DNA from: Candidatus Pacearchaeota archaeon
Lineage (GTDB): Archaea > Nanobdellota > Nanobdellia > Pacearchaeales > GW2011-AR1
DNA: 39,643 nt
Direction: 5' to 3'
NCBI GenBank assembly: GCA_017609885.1
Contig: JAFCDB010000002.1
Coordinates: 1 to 39,643 of the forward strand
Of this stretch, positions 23,690 through 31,801 are shown one piece after another. The notes beneath the pieces are model-generated. The model was given only the letters and a program-made list of their open reading frames with translations, was not told the origin of the DNA and did not search any database. The position numbers and the translations under genes were made by a program. Each line of letters opens with the position of its first letter. Position 1 is the first letter of the stretch.

Positions 23690-23739
23690 AAATAAGGAAA
23701 TTTTCAAGATATAAATTCCAAGGAGAATTTACAAAATGA
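23686..23739 (+). CDS. Hairpin micro-ORF copy 1 (uL4/uL23 junction)
   Basis: A 17-residue frame (MKIRKFSRYKFQGEFTK), ATGA-overlapped with uL4 and with uL23. The RNA can form TGAAAA-(8)-TTTTCA at 23687-23706 and AAATTC-CAAGGA-GAATTT at 23713-23730; the second loop holds the Shine-Dalgarno AAGGA of uL23, and its stem ends 5 bases before the uL23 ATG. Three further copies lie in this operon. It is the most diverged of the four. Confidence 0.8.
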   Translation: MKIRKFSRYKFQGEFTK

Positions 23740-23978
23740 TAAAAAAACCAATAACAACAGAAAAGGCAATTAGGATGGTTGAGGTAGACAATGTTCTGCT
23801 TTTTGAAGTTGATGGCAAGGATAATAAGAAAAAGATTAAGGCAGATTTTGAGAAAATGTTTAAAGTCAAGGTTGTTAAGATTAATACTTTAAATAAATTA
23901 AATAAAAAGTTTGCGTACATCACTTTGGATAAGAAAAATCCAGCGATTGATGTTGCGACAAAGTTGGGGATGATTTAA
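23736..23978 (+). CDS. rpl23: Ribosomal protein uL23
   Basis: 80 aa, located at the tunnel exit, where it helps dock SRP and the translocon. The start IKKPITTEKAIRMVE and the C-terminal FAYITLDKKNPAIDVATKLG are diagnostic of the archaeal form. The ATG is at the end of micro-ORF copy 1. Confidence 0.95.
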   Translation: MIKKPITTEKAIRMVEVDNVLLFEVDGKDNKKKIKADFEKMFKVKVVKINTLNKLNKKFAYITLDKKNPAIDVATKLGMI

Positions 23979-24161
23979 ATGAAAACAGAATATTTAGGAG
24001 ATAGAAGAACAAGAACTGAAAATGGAAATGAACATTGGATTGAAAATGATTTTCAAAGAAAATCTTGTGATGTTTATAGAGTGGGAGGTGTTGAATTCAG
24101 AATTGGAAGAATAACATTTTCAGAAATTAATAAATTATCTAAATTAGGAGATAGGAAATAA
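23979..24161 (+). CDS. Inserted 60-aa ORF between uL23 and uL2
   Basis: Exactly fills the space between the uL23 stop and the uL2 start, with no spare base on either side. The product (MKTEYLGDRRTRTENGNEHW, one Cys, then VGGVEFRIGRITFSEINKLS) looks like a small beta-rich protein. No family recognised. The perfect fit suggests translation by reinitiation. Confidence 0.65.
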   Translation: MKTEYLGDRRTRTENGNEHWIENDFQRKSCDVYRVGGVEFRIGRITFSEINKLSKLGDRK

Positions 24162-24875
24162 ATGGGAAAGAGAATAATTTCACAGGCGCGAGGGCATGGA
24201 AGCATGACTTACAGAGTTAGGAAAAAAGCATTTAGGCATAAGATAAAATATTTGAAGGATTTGAAAGGAGAGGGAACTATTGTAAAACTGATTCATTCAG
24301 CTGGGCATTCTGCTCCATTGACGAAAATTCAAATTGGGAGTGAGATTTTTTTTAATCCTGCTGCTGAGGGAGTTTATGAAGGGCAGAAAATTAATTTTAG
24401 TAAAAGCGAAGTTGGAGGAGTGGCTACTTTGAAAGATATAACTAGGGGTGCAGAAGTTTTTAATATTGAATCACAGCCTATGGATGGAGGCAAGTTTATT
24501 CGAAGTGCAGGAAGTTCTGCAACAGTAGTTAAAAAAGAAAAGGGGAAAGTTACTTTACTGATGCCTTCGAAGAAACAAAAAGTATTTAATAGTGATTGTC
24601 GGGCGAGTATTGGGGTTGTTGCTGGAGGCGGGCGAGGAGATAAGCCAGTTGTGAAAGCAGGGAAGAAATATCATATTAAGAAAGCAAAATCTAAATTATG
24701 GCCTCGGACTTCGGCAGTCTGCATGAATGCAATTGACCATCCTTTTGGTTCAGGGCGGGGGAAAAATTTAACTCATGGGCAGACAGGGAAAATTCCAAAG
24801 AGAAATGCTCCTGCAGGGGCGAAAGTCGGTTCGATAAGGGCTTCGAGAACTGGAAGAAAAAGGGGGAAGAAATAA
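24162..24875 (+). CDS. rpl2: Ribosomal protein uL2
   Basis: 237 aa core large-subunit protein at the peptidyl-transferase centre. GKRIISQARGHGSMTYR opens the archaeal form and the C-terminal CMNAIDHPFGSGRGKN carries the conserved region around the functional His. Follows the inserted ORF without a gap. Confidence 0.97.
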   Translation: MGKRIISQARGHGSMTYRVRKKAFRHKIKYLKDLKGEGTIVKLIHSAGHSAPLTKIQIGSEIFFNPAAEGVYEGQKINFSKSEVGGVATLKDITRGAEVFNIESQPMDGGKFIRSAGSSATVVKKEKGKVTLLMPSKKQKVFNSDCRASIGVVAGGGRGDKPVVKAGKKYHIKKAKSKLWPRTSAVCMNAIDHPFGSGRGKNLTHGQTGKIPKRNAPAGAKVGSIRASRTGRKRGKK

Positions 24876-24878
24876 AAA

Positions 24879-25286
24879 ATGGCAGAAAGAATAGTTCAAA
24901 GGAAAAAGGAATTTACTTTTCGAGGTAAGACAATGGAAGAGTTGAAGAAACTTGATATTCGGGAATTTGCACAGTTTGTTGCTTCGAGGGAAAGGAGAAC
25001 ATTGCTTAGGAATACAGATGTTGTTGAGACTTTTCTTTTAAGGAGCAGAAAGAAAATTGAGAAAAGCAAGAAGGTTAGAACTCATGACAGGAACATTATA
25101 ATTGTGCCTGCGATGGTTGGAATGAGGATTGGGATTTACAATGGGCAGAATTTTGTTGAGATTGATATTGAGCCTGAGATGTTAGGGCATCGGTTAGGAG
25201 AATTTTCACAGACAAGAGTTAATGTTAAACATGGTTCAGCAGGAATTGGGGCGACAAGAAGTTCAGCTTCAAGGAGTGTGAAATAA
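24879..25286 (+). CDS. rps19: Ribosomal protein uS19
   Basis: 135 aa small-subunit head protein. KKEFTFRGKTMEELKKLD at the start and RTHDRNIIIVPAMVGMRIGI then LGEFSQTR are diagnostic. The stop shares a base with the uL22 ATG. Confidence 0.95.
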   Translation: MAERIVQRKKEFTFRGKTMEELKKLDIREFAQFVASRERRTLLRNTDVVETFLLRSRKKIEKSKKVRTHDRNIIIVPAMVGMRIGIYNGQNFVEIDIEPEMLGHRLGEFSQTRVNVKHGSAGIGATRSSASRSVK

Positions 25287-25981
25287 TGGCAGATGAACAA
25301 TTAATACAACAAGACATGATGAAAAAGCAAAAGCAGATTAAGCCAGCAGTAGTTAAAGCTCCTGCTCCTATTGTGCAGAAAGAAAAGAAAGCAGAGATTG
25401 CAGAGAAAGAAGAGGAAAAGCAAATTGCTGAAGATAAGGCAAAGGAGAGTGGGGAAAAAGTTTCTGGCGAGGGGAAAGGCGCGGCTTCGGGGAAGGGCTC
25501 GGAGAAGAGTGGCGCGAAAAAAGATGCTAAAGAAAAGCCAAAAAAGAAAAAGAAAGTTGTTGTTGAAAACAAACATGTTGCGAGTGTTCATGGGAAAAGT
25601 TTGCCGATTTCTCTAAAGTATAGCAAAGCAATTGGAAAGTTTATTAAAAATAGGAAAATTGAAGAGGCAATTAATAATCTTAAAATGGTTGAACAGAAAA
25701 AAATGGCTGTTCCGATGAAAGGGGAGTTGGCGCATCGGAAGGGGAAGAAGTTGAATGGCAAGGGCATGATGTCTGGAAAATTTCCTGTTAAAGCTTCTGG
25801 ATATTTTATTAAATTGCTTAAGAGTTTGGATGCAAATAGTGCGATGAATGGGCTTGAGATGGAGAACACTCGAATAAGAGAAGTTATTGTGAATAAAGCG
25901 CCAGACCAAATGCATCGGTTTGGTGGGACAAAATACAAGAGGACGCATGTTATGATTAAATGTGGAGATAGAAAAAAATAA
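25286..25981 (+). CDS. rpl22: Ribosomal protein uL22 with long N-terminal extension
   Basis: 231 aa. The uL22 core occupies about residues 92-231 (HVASVHGKSLPISLKYSKAI, MMSGKFPVKASGYFIKLLKS, TRIREVIVNKAPDQMHR). It is preceded by about 90 residues of low-complexity Lys/Glu/Ala/Gly sequence. Usual archaeal uL22 is about 150 aa and lacks this. The ATG overlap with uS19 and a Shine-Dalgarno-poor interior leave no obvious downstream start. Confidence 0.92.
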   Translation: MADEQLIQQDMMKKQKQIKPAVVKAPAPIVQKEKKAEIAEKEEEKQIAEDKAKESGEKVSGEGKGAASGKGSEKSGAKKDAKEKPKKKKKVVVENKHVASVHGKSLPISLKYSKAIGKFIKNRKIEEAINNLKMVEQKKMAVPMKGELAHRKGKKLNGKGMMSGKFPVKASGYFIKLLKSLDANSAMNGLEMENTRIREVIVNKAPDQMHRFGGTKYKRTHVMIKCGDRKK

Positions 25982-25982
25982 A

Positions 25983-26612
25983 ATGGAAGAGAGAAAATTT
26001 GTTGAGTTAAAGAAAGAAGAATTTAATATTCGGGAATTTATCAAGAATTATCTTGGGAAGGGGAAAGTGAGCAAAGTTGCAATTATTTATACGCCTATTG
26101 GAGAAAAAGTTGTTATGAGGACAAATAAGCCGGGATTGGTGATTGGAAGGGGAGGGGAGAGAGTTGATACTTTAACGCGGATTTTGAAAAAGAGATATAA
26201 TTTTGAAAATCCTCAGATTGAAATTCAGGAAGTAACTGAAAAATATTTGGATGCACAAACTGTTGCTGATGATATTGCGATGAGTATTGAGAATTTTGGG
26301 AGTTTAAAATTTAAGATTGTTGCTTACAGAATGTTAAAGCAAATTGAGGATGCAGGAGCAATGGGAGTTGAGTTAAAACTTTCAGGAAAGTTACCGGGTG
26401 CGCGGGCGCGGACATGGAGATTTAAGAAAGGATATTTGAAAAAAGTCGGGGACAGTTCAAAAGTTGTAAATAAGGCAAAGGCAGTTGCGCAAACAAAGTC
26501 AGGGACTGTTGGAATTGAGGTTAGTATTTTACGGCCAGATGCAAAGATTCATGATCATATTGATTTGACAAAGAAGCAGATTGTGGAGGAAGTTGAAAAT
26601 GGTAAAGTTTAA
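25983..26612 (+). CDS. rps3: Ribosomal protein uS3
   Basis: 209 aa from the ATG at 25983, one base after the uL22 stop; the earlier in-frame start would overlap. A KH domain with the GxxG loop GLVIGRGGERVDTLTRIL and the C-terminal domain with LPGARARTWRFKKGYLKKVG are present. It lines the mRNA entry site. Confidence 0.96.
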   Translation: MEERKFVELKKEEFNIREFIKNYLGKGKVSKVAIIYTPIGEKVVMRTNKPGLVIGRGGERVDTLTRILKKRYNFENPQIEIQEVTEKYLDAQTVADDIAMSIENFGSLKFKIVAYRMLKQIEDAGAMGVELKLSGKLPGARARTWRFKKGYLKKVGDSSKVVNKAKAVAQTKSGTVGIEVSILRPDAKIHDHIDLTKKQIVEEVENGKV

Positions 26613-26775
26613 AGAGCTATCAAAATTGACAGATAAAGAAGTAAAGCAGAAAATCAGCGAGTTGGATTTGGATTTGGTGAAGGCGCGCGTGACTGCGAGC
26701 AAGGGTGGAAAAGTTAAAATTCGGGAGCTGAAAAAGACCCTTGCGAGATTAAAAATGCTCTCGAGGAAGAAATAA
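26599..26775 (+). CDS. rpl29: Ribosomal protein uL29
   Basis: 58 aa from the ATG at 26599, which overlaps the uS3 end by 14 bp. Two-helix L29: FKELSKLTDKEVKQKISELD and IRELKKTLARLKMLSRKK. Close to the tunnel exit. Confidence 0.93.
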   Translation: MVKFKELSKLTDKEVKQKISELDLDLVKARVTASKGGKVKIRELKKTLARLKMLSRKK

Positions 26776-26780
26776 TACTC

Positions 26781-27080
26781 ATGGAAATAGATCCACGAAC
26801 AGGGTTGCCTGTTGAAGCCATGGCATGGGATGACCTTGCCAAGAGCGAGCAAAGAATTCAAGTTTCGACTGTGAAGCGGAAGTTCGGGAAAATCATGACA
26901 GTGATTTCGGGGTTTGACAAGAGCATCGATTTGAAAAAAATCGCAAAACAGCTCAAAGCAGAACTTGGTTGCGGAGGAACAGTAAAGGGAAGGGAAGTTG
27001 AACTTCAGGGAAATCACCGGAAGAAGATTCGACCATTGCTGGTCGAACTTGGATTTGACCAAAGCTCGATAAGTGCTTAA
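26781..27080 (+). CDS. Translation initiation factor aIF1 (SUI1)
   Basis: 99 aa. The SUI1 fold is clear: STVKRKFGKIMTVISGFD, LKAELGCGGTVKGREVELQG and the terminal helix. It monitors start-codon pairing on the small subunit. It occupies its usual archaeal place after uL29. The region from about 26640 to 27080 is visibly richer in G+C than the rest of the operon. Confidence 0.95.
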   Translation: MEIDPRTGLPVEAMAWDDLAKSEQRIQVSTVKRKFGKIMTVISGFDKSIDLKKIAKQLKAELGCGGTVKGREVELQGNHRKKIRPLLVELGFDQSSISA

Positions 27081-27099
27081 ACAAAAGAAAAAACAAAAA

Positions 27100-27471
27100 A
27101 TGGAAAAGGAAAAAGAAAACAAAAAGACAGAAGTAGGAACAGTTAGCAGGGACTCTTTGGGTGCTGGCAAGGGTGGGATGAGTGAGGAGGTTTTGGGCTC
27201 TTTAAGGATTTCGGCACGGGGGCGGAAATTTGCAGGAATGGTTATTCGAAAATTTGAAAAAAGAGTTACAATAGAATTTGAAAGAGTTAAATTTGTAAGT
27301 AAATATGAAAGATATACAAAATCAAAGACGAAGATTCATGCTCGGCTTCCTGAGAGCATGGCGAGGGAGATTCAGATTGGGGATTTGATTGAGATTCAGG
27401 AATGCCGGCCTTTGAGCAAGATTACACATCATGTTGTGGTTAGGAAAATCAGGGGAGAGGAAGTAAAATGA
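27100..27471 (+). CDS. rps17: Ribosomal protein uS17
   Basis: 123 aa from the ATG at 27100; an upstream GTG inside the SUI1 gene is less likely. An N-terminal Lys/Glu/Gly-rich extension of about 30 residues precedes the OB core (ARGRKFAGMVIRKFEKRVTI, KTKIHARLPE, IGDLIEIQECRPLSKITHHV). The RNase P protein gene rpp29, which often lies before uS17 in archaea, is absent here. Confidence 0.94.
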   Translation: MEKEKENKKTEVGTVSRDSLGAGKGGMSEEVLGSLRISARGRKFAGMVIRKFEKRVTIEFERVKFVSKYERYTKSKTKIHARLPESMAREIQIGDLIEIQECRPLSKITHHVVVRKIRGEEVK

Positions 27472-27803
27472 AAAATAAAATAGTAGAAAGACAGGAAGCT
27501 GAAATTGGGAAAGTGTACTCTGAAGAGTATTGTGAAACTATGTATATAGGACAAAAAAAGAAGAATGTAAGCTCACAAGAAAGTATGACATTTAAAAATA
27601 TGAGATTTGTTGTCTTAAGAAGAACAAGCGAAAGTATAAGGGCTATTTATTTAGAGGATAATCCTAAAGTTAAGATGGGGAGATTAATTAGAAAAAGAGG
27701 AGGTATTATTTTAGGAGACCTATATTGGAAAGATGCAACTAACACAACTACAAAAAGAGGGTATATAGAATTAAATGAACTTTGGGAGGAAAGTCGAAGA
27801 TGA
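27468..27803 (+). CDS. Inserted 111-aa ORF between uS17 and uL14
   Basis: ATGA overlap with uS17 and ATGA overlap with uL14. The protein is mixed alpha/beta and charged, with MRFVVLRRTSESIRAIYLED, MGRLIRKRGGIILGDLYWKD and a C-terminal YIELNELWEESRR. No family recognised. It could be a small beta-barrel. Its Leu and Arg codons (TTA, AGA) contrast with the TTG/AGG/CGG-rich neighbours by eye. Confidence 0.75.
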   Translation: MKNKIVERQEAEIGKVYSEEYCETMYIGQKKKNVSSQESMTFKNMRFVVLRRTSESIRAIYLEDNPKVKMGRLIRKRGGIILGDLYWKDATNTTTKRGYIELNELWEESRR

Positions 27804-28201
27804 AGGCAATTACTGCAAAAGCAACACGAGGACTAAACATAGGCAGTTTAGTTGAAGCTGCTGATAATAGTGGGGCGAGGATTGTGAAGATTGTTTCTGT
27901 TAAAAAAGGAAAGACAACTAAGAAAAGACAGCAATATGCGAAGATTGCTGATTGGGTGAAGGTTTCTGTGAGGAAGGGGAAGCCAGAGATGAAAGGAGAG
28001 GTTTTTGATGCAGTTGTTGTTCGAATGAGGAGGCCTTATCGGAGGAAAAGTGGAGAGAGGATTATGTTTAGTGATAATGCTGTTGCTCTGCTTAAGGATG
28101 ATAAAGGGAATCCAAAGGGCACGCAGATTAAGGGGCCTCTTGCGCGGGAAGTTCAGGAAAGATGGAAAAGTGTAGCTAAAATCGGGAGGATTGTTGTTTA
28201 A
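27800..28201 (+). CDS. rpl14: Ribosomal protein uL14
   Basis: 133 aa from the ATG at 27800 inside the inserted ORF stop (ATGA). Core L14 pattern: LVEAADNSGARIVKIVSV, KGEVFDAVVVRMRRPYRR, then MFSDNAVALLKDDKGNPKGT. Contacts the factor-binding site on the large subunit. Confidence 0.95.
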   Translation: MKAITAKATRGLNIGSLVEAADNSGARIVKIVSVKKGKTTKKRQQYAKIADWVKVSVRKGKPEMKGEVFDAVVVRMRRPYRRKSGERIMFSDNAVALLKDDKGNPKGTQIKGPLAREVQERWKSVAKIGRIVV

Positions 28202-28202
28202 G

Positions 28203-28616
28203 ATGAAACGAAAATTTAGCACAGCGTGGAAATCAAGTTCGCAAACTCGAAAGCAGAGAAAATACATAGCTAATGCTCCATTGCACACAAAAAGAAAAAT
28301 GATGAGTGCGAATTTATCAAAGGACTTAAGAAAAAAATATGAGAAGCGAAGTTTTCCTGTGCGAAGTGGGGATGAGGTTAAAATCAGGGTTGGAAAGTTT
28401 AAAGGAAAAACAGGAAAGATTTCAGTTGTTGATGTTTCTCGAAGGCGGGTTGCTGTTGAAGGAATTCAGATAAAGAAAAAAGACGGGACAAAGATAAATA
28501 TATTTTTTAATTGTTCAAATTTGCAGATTCAGAAATTGAATTTGGATGATAGGAAAAGATTAAAGGCGTTAAACAGAAAAGCTCCTGAGAAAAAAGAGAA
28601 GGAGAGGAAAAAGTAA
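28203..28616 (+). CDS. rpl24: Ribosomal protein uL24
   Basis: 137 aa from the ATG at 28203, one base after the uL14 stop. The archaeal N-terminus (RKYIANAPLHTKRKMMSANL) and the KOW motif (VRSGDEVKIRVGKFKGKTGK) are clear. The tail is Lys/Glu-rich. Confidence 0.95.
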   Translation: MKRKFSTAWKSSSQTRKQRKYIANAPLHTKRKMMSANLSKDLRKKYEKRSFPVRSGDEVKIRVGKFKGKTGKISVVDVSRRRVAVEGIQIKKKDGTKINIFFNCSNLQIQKLNLDDRKRLKALNRKAPEKKEKERKK

Positions 28617-29261
28617 ATGGCATACACAACAAGACACTCAGTGAGCAAGACATGGCCGATTCCTCGAAAAGGAACAAAGTATTTAGTTGTTCCAAGTCAT
28701 GATAGGAAAAACGGCATTCCGTTGCTTGTGGTTATGAGAGATATTTTAGGATTTGTTAAAACAAGAAAAGAATTAAAGAAAATATTAAAGGAAGAAAAAG
28801 TTTTGGTTAATGAGAAAATTACAAAGGAAGAAAAATTGAGTCTTCTGTTATTTGATACTTTGTCCTTGAAAGAATTAGGAAAATATTATAGGGTTAGTCT
28901 TGGAGAAAATAAGAAAATTAATCTTTTTGAAATTAGTGAAAAAGAAACAGGGCATAAGATTTCTAAGGTAATTGGGAAAAAGATTTTGAAAGGGAAGAGG
29001 GTGCAAATTAATTTGCATGATGGCCGGAATATTTTGAGTGAAGACAAAATTGCAGTGGGGGATTCTGTGATGGTCAATTTTAAAGATAAAAAAATTGAAA
29101 AAGTTTTGCATGTTAGGAAAGGGGCAAAGGCGATGGTGATTAAAGGGAAGCATATGGGAAAGATGGGAGAAATTATGAAAGTTGAAGATGGAGAGGTTGT
29201 TGTTAAAGGTTCAGCCGGAGATATTAAAATTAAAGCGGAGGAACTTATTGTTTTAAATTGA
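28617..29261 (+). CDS. rps4e: Ribosomal protein eS4
   Basis: 214 aa, archaeal/eukaryotic small-subunit protein. S4-like RNA-binding domain (PLLVVMRDILGFVKTRKELK, EEKVLVNEKI) and C-terminal KOW segment (AMVIKGKHMGKMGEIMKVED). It starts directly at the uL24 stop. Confidence 0.95.
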   Translation: MAYTTRHSVSKTWPIPRKGTKYLVVPSHDRKNGIPLLVVMRDILGFVKTRKELKKILKEEKVLVNEKITKEEKLSLLLFDTLSLKELGKYYRVSLGENKKINLFEISEKETGHKISKVIGKKILKGKRVQINLHDGRNILSEDKIAVGDSVMVNFKDKKIEKVLHVRKGAKAMVIKGKHMGKMGEIMKVEDGEVVVKGSAGDIKIKAEELIVLN

Positions 29262-29262
29262 G

Positions 29263-29706
29263 ATGGAAAGAGAAAAAGCATTTAAAGATGAATTGGAAAA
29301 AATAAATGAAAAACACAATCTTAGGGATCGGAGAATATCTAAGATGATTAGAGAAAATAGAATAGGTGGAAATCTTGCAAACTATTCTTTAAATTTATCT
29401 AAGATGAATAGAATTTGCAAAATCGCTGAACTCCTTATAAGGTATGTTGATGTTAAAGGTTGTGCAATTTCTTTAAGTGATGCCAAACGAGAATTAGATG
29501 GAGTATATACCTCTTATTTAGAAGCGGATAAACAAGATTCAAGATTTGTAAGTCCTGAATCTGCAATACAATTACTTACAGGAAATGCACATAGAAAAGA
29601 ATTAATAGAATTAGCAGGAGAAAGATATGAATCTTATGTTCAAAAATGTGAAAATATTCTTGAAGAACAGTGTAAAACTTCAGAAGAAGTAGCGAGGAGA
29701 AATTAA
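29263..29706 (+). CDS. Inserted 147-aa ORF, paralogue A
   Basis: One base after the eS4 stop. It is a helical, charged protein that aligns by eye over most of its length with the gene at 29758 (LRDRRISKMIRENRIGGNLA with LRSNRVREMVGGGRISKSLG; DSRFVSPESAIQLLTG with DSRFADPKESLQLLQG). Both end in Arg-Asn. No family recognised. A tandem duplication in the middle of the ribosomal operon is the best explanation. Confidence 0.8.
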   Translation: MEREKAFKDELEKINEKHNLRDRRISKMIRENRIGGNLANYSLNLSKMNRICKIAELLIRYVDVKGCAISLSDAKRELDGVYTSYLEADKQDSRFVSPESAIQLLTGNAHRKELIELAGERYESYVQKCENILEEQCKTSEEVARRN

Positions 29707-29707
29707 A

Positions 29708-29758
29708 ATGAAAAAAGGAAACTTTTCAAAATATAAATTCAAGGAGGAATTTACATAA
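29708..29758 (+). CDS. Hairpin micro-ORF copy 2 (between paralogues A and B)
   Basis: A 16-residue frame MKKGNFSKYKFKEEFT ending TAATG over the start of paralogue B. Hairpin 1 is TGAAAA-(8)-TTTTCA (29709-29728) and hairpin 2 is AAATTC-AAGGAG-GAATTT (29735-29752). The second loop holds the Shine-Dalgarno sequence, 5 bases and one stem arm before the ATG. Layout is identical to copies 1, 3 and 4. Confidence 0.8.
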   Translation: MKKGNFSKYKFKEEFT

Positions 29759-30195
29759 TGGCAGAAGGAATTAATTATAGAGTTGAGATGAAAAAAATCG
29801 ATGATAGTTATTTTTTGAGAAGCAATAGGGTTAGAGAAATGGTTGGTGGTGGGAGAATTAGCAAAAGTCTTGGAAGATATGTTCTGAGTTTATTAAGTGT
29901 TGAGAAATCTGGAGAAAAATCTAAAATCTTAGCAAGAAATGGACAGGTTGGTTATTCTATGGAAGTTTTACTTAATGTTAGATTTGAATTAGATATAGGA
30001 TATGCCGCATTTGTAAAACGTGATGAAGAGGATTCTAGATTTGCTGATCCGAAGGAATCTTTGCAATTACTCCAAGGAGAACATTCAAAGCAAGAATTAA
30101 TGAATCGTGGAATGGAAAAATTTTATGTGTATGTAGAAGAATATGATTCAATTATTGGTGATAATATATTTTCTGGAGTGAACTGGAGAAATTAA
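29758..30195 (+). CDS. Inserted 145-aa ORF, paralogue B
   Basis: Begins at the TAATG end of micro-ORF copy 2 and ends one base before uL5. It is the partner of the gene at 29263, with shared blocks at the start (helix plus GRISKSLGRYVLSLL), centre (FELDIGYAAFVKRDEEDSRF) and end (SLQLLQG, YVYVEEYDSII). Family unknown. The pair and the micro-ORF together fill the eS4/uL5 junction. Confidence 0.8.
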   Translation: MAEGINYRVEMKKIDDSYFLRSNRVREMVGGGRISKSLGRYVLSLLSVEKSGEKSKILARNGQVGYSMEVLLNVRFELDIGYAAFVKRDEEDSRFADPKESLQLLQGEHSKQELMNRGMEKFYVYVEEYDSIIGDNIFSGVNWRN

Positions 30196-30196
30196 A

Positions 30197-30745
30197 ATGG
30201 TAGAAGAAAAAGAAAAAATAGTTAAGGAAGGAAAAACAAAATCGACAGAAAACAAAATGAGGAAAGTTGAAATTGAGAAACTTATACTTTCAGTTCGTGG
30301 AGTTAAAGAAGATTTAGATAAAGGTGTTAAATTGCTTGAAAAAATTTCTGGGAAAAAACCTGCAAGGAAACAGACGACGAAGAGAATTCCAAGTTTTGGA
30401 ATAAGACCTAAACTGGAAATTGGGGCGATGGTTACTTTGAGAGGAAAGGAAGCAACTGAGCTTTTGGTTCGATTATTGTCTGCGATTGAAAATGAAATTT
30501 CTAAAAAACATTTTGCAGACAATCATTTTTCTTTTGGGATTAAGGAATATATTGAGATTCCAGGGGAAAAATATGACAGAGATATTGGGATGAGTGGATT
30601 TGGAGTTACTGTTGTTTTTTCGAGAAAGGGCAAAAGAGTGGCAAGGAAAAAGATTAAAAGGGGAAAGTTAGTTTCTAAACAGATGGTTAGCAAGAAAGAA
30701 ATAATTAAATTTATGGAGGACAATTTTGAGACAATTGTTGAGTGA
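30197..30745 (+). CDS. rpl5: Ribosomal protein uL5
   Basis: 182 aa. A short charged N-terminal extension of about 20 residues precedes the L5 core (MRKVEIEKLILSVRGVKEDL, FGIRPKLEIGAMVTLRGKEA, FSFGIKEYIEIPGEKYDRDI). Binds 5S rRNA. The stop abuts the uS14 ATG. Confidence 0.95.
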   Translation: MVEEKEKIVKEGKTKSTENKMRKVEIEKLILSVRGVKEDLDKGVKLLEKISGKKPARKQTTKRIPSFGIRPKLEIGAMVTLRGKEATELLVRLLSAIENEISKKHFADNHFSFGIKEYIEIPGEKYDRDIGMSGFGVTVVFSRKGKRVARKKIKRGKLVSKQMVSKKEIIKFMEDNFETIVE

Positions 30746-30976
30746 ATGACGCAAAGTAGCTGGAGAAAATTATACAAGCAACTGAAAGCAAAACCAGCTA
30801 TAGCCCGGAAGTTTTTGAAACACAATAAGCCAAAAGAGCGAAAGACTGGTTATGCGATTCATCGGTGTGAAAGGTGTGGGAGAATTGGGGCAAATGTTGG
30901 GCAGTATGGCTTGAATTTTTGCAGGCAGTGTTTTAGGGAAATTGCTGAGGAGATAGGATTTAAAAAATATAGTTAA
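30746..30976 (+). CDS. rps14: Ribosomal protein uS14 (zinc form)
   Basis: 76 aa; the conserved C-terminal part has two CxxC pairs for zinc ([12 protein letters not shown] and [11 protein letters not shown]). The first 35 residues are a basic extension ([20 protein letters not shown]). Archaeal forms of about 50-56 aa are usual, so this one is longer. Confidence 0.95.
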   Translation: MTQSSWRKLYKQLKAKPAIARKFLKHNKPKERKTGYAIHRCERCGRIGANVGQYGLNFCRQCFREIAEEIGFKKYS

Positions 30977-30993
30977 AATGGAAACTGAACAAA

Positions 30994-31371
30994 ATGAGTC
31001 ACGATGTAATATCAGATGCACTAAATAATATAATGAATGCCAAGAGGGCAGGAAAGAATTTAGTAGTTGTGCGTCGGTATTCAAGAGTTTTGGTGAAAGT
31101 ATTGGAGATTGCTGAAAAGGAAAATTATATTGAAGAGTTTAAAGAAGATGATGGGAAAGTTTTAATTAAGTTTGGGAAGGAGTTGCATGTTTGTCGAGGA
31201 ATAAAGCCACGGCACAATGTGAATAAAAAGAAAATTGATTTTTATATGCGAAGGTATTTGCCAGCAAGAGGAATGGGAACTATAATTATTTCGACAAATC
31301 AAGGATTGATGACACACTACGAAGCAGTTGAGAAAAATTTAGGAGGAAGCTTGATAGCTTATTTTTATTAA
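30994..31371 (+). CDS. rps8: Ribosomal protein uS8
   Basis: 125 aa small-subunit assembly protein. ISDALNNIMNAKRAGKNLVV and the C-terminal LPARGMGTIIISTNQGLMTH are diagnostic. Confidence 0.95.
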   Translation: MSHDVISDALNNIMNAKRAGKNLVVVRRYSRVLVKVLEIAEKENYIEEFKEDDGKVLIKFGKELHVCRGIKPRHNVNKKKIDFYMRRYLPARGMGTIIISTNQGLMTHYEAVEKNLGGSLIAYFY

Positions 31372-31372
31372 G

Positions 31373-31783
31373 ATGGAATTACAAGATTTACAAATATTAG
31401 AAACTCTCCGCATAGAAGATAGAGGATTACAAAGACTGTTAAGGAAAAGAGCATATTCAATGTTGAAAGAATGTTATCAATTTATTGAGTATAGTACTTC
31501 ATTTGAAAAATATGCCGGGATAAGAAATAATAAGGTAAAAGCGACATTTCAAAATATCTCTGAATACAGAACAATCAGAAATATTGCATTAAAACTTGGA
31601 CTAAGAAAAAAGAAAATTAGAAAATTAGATGAAGGCGTTTCAAAAAGGTTGCTTAGATTTTCTGAGCTTGCAAGAATCTTTTCAATTCCAATAACTGATG
31701 AAGAAATTAGAAGGAGAAATGAAGATATGCAAGAATTAAGTAGTTTAACATTAAAAAAGATTAGAGATTCATACATAAGATAA
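31373..31783 (+). CDS. Inserted 136-aa ORF between uS8 and uL6
   Basis: Starts one base after the uS8 stop and ends 18 bases before uL6. The product is all-helical and Arg/Leu-rich (MELQDLQILETLRIEDRGLQ; ISEYRTIRNIALKLGLRKKK; FSIPITDEEIRRRNEDMQEL). The middle part might be a helix-turn-helix or ribosome-binding helix bundle, but I recognise no family. TTA and AGA codons dominate. Confidence 0.75.
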   Translation: MELQDLQILETLRIEDRGLQRLLRKRAYSMLKECYQFIEYSTSFEKYAGIRNNKVKATFQNISEYRTIRNIALKLGLRKKKIRKLDEGVSKRLLRFSELARIFSIPITDEEIRRRNEDMQELSSLTLKKIRDSYIR

Positions 31784-31801
31784 AAAAAGTAAATCAAAAA
31801 A

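Noticed and set aside
30978-31028. A 16-codon frame between uS14 and uS8 as a fifth micro-ORF
   Set aside because: It shares neither peptide nor hairpin sequence with the four copies and runs far into uS8 in another phase instead of ending at its start.
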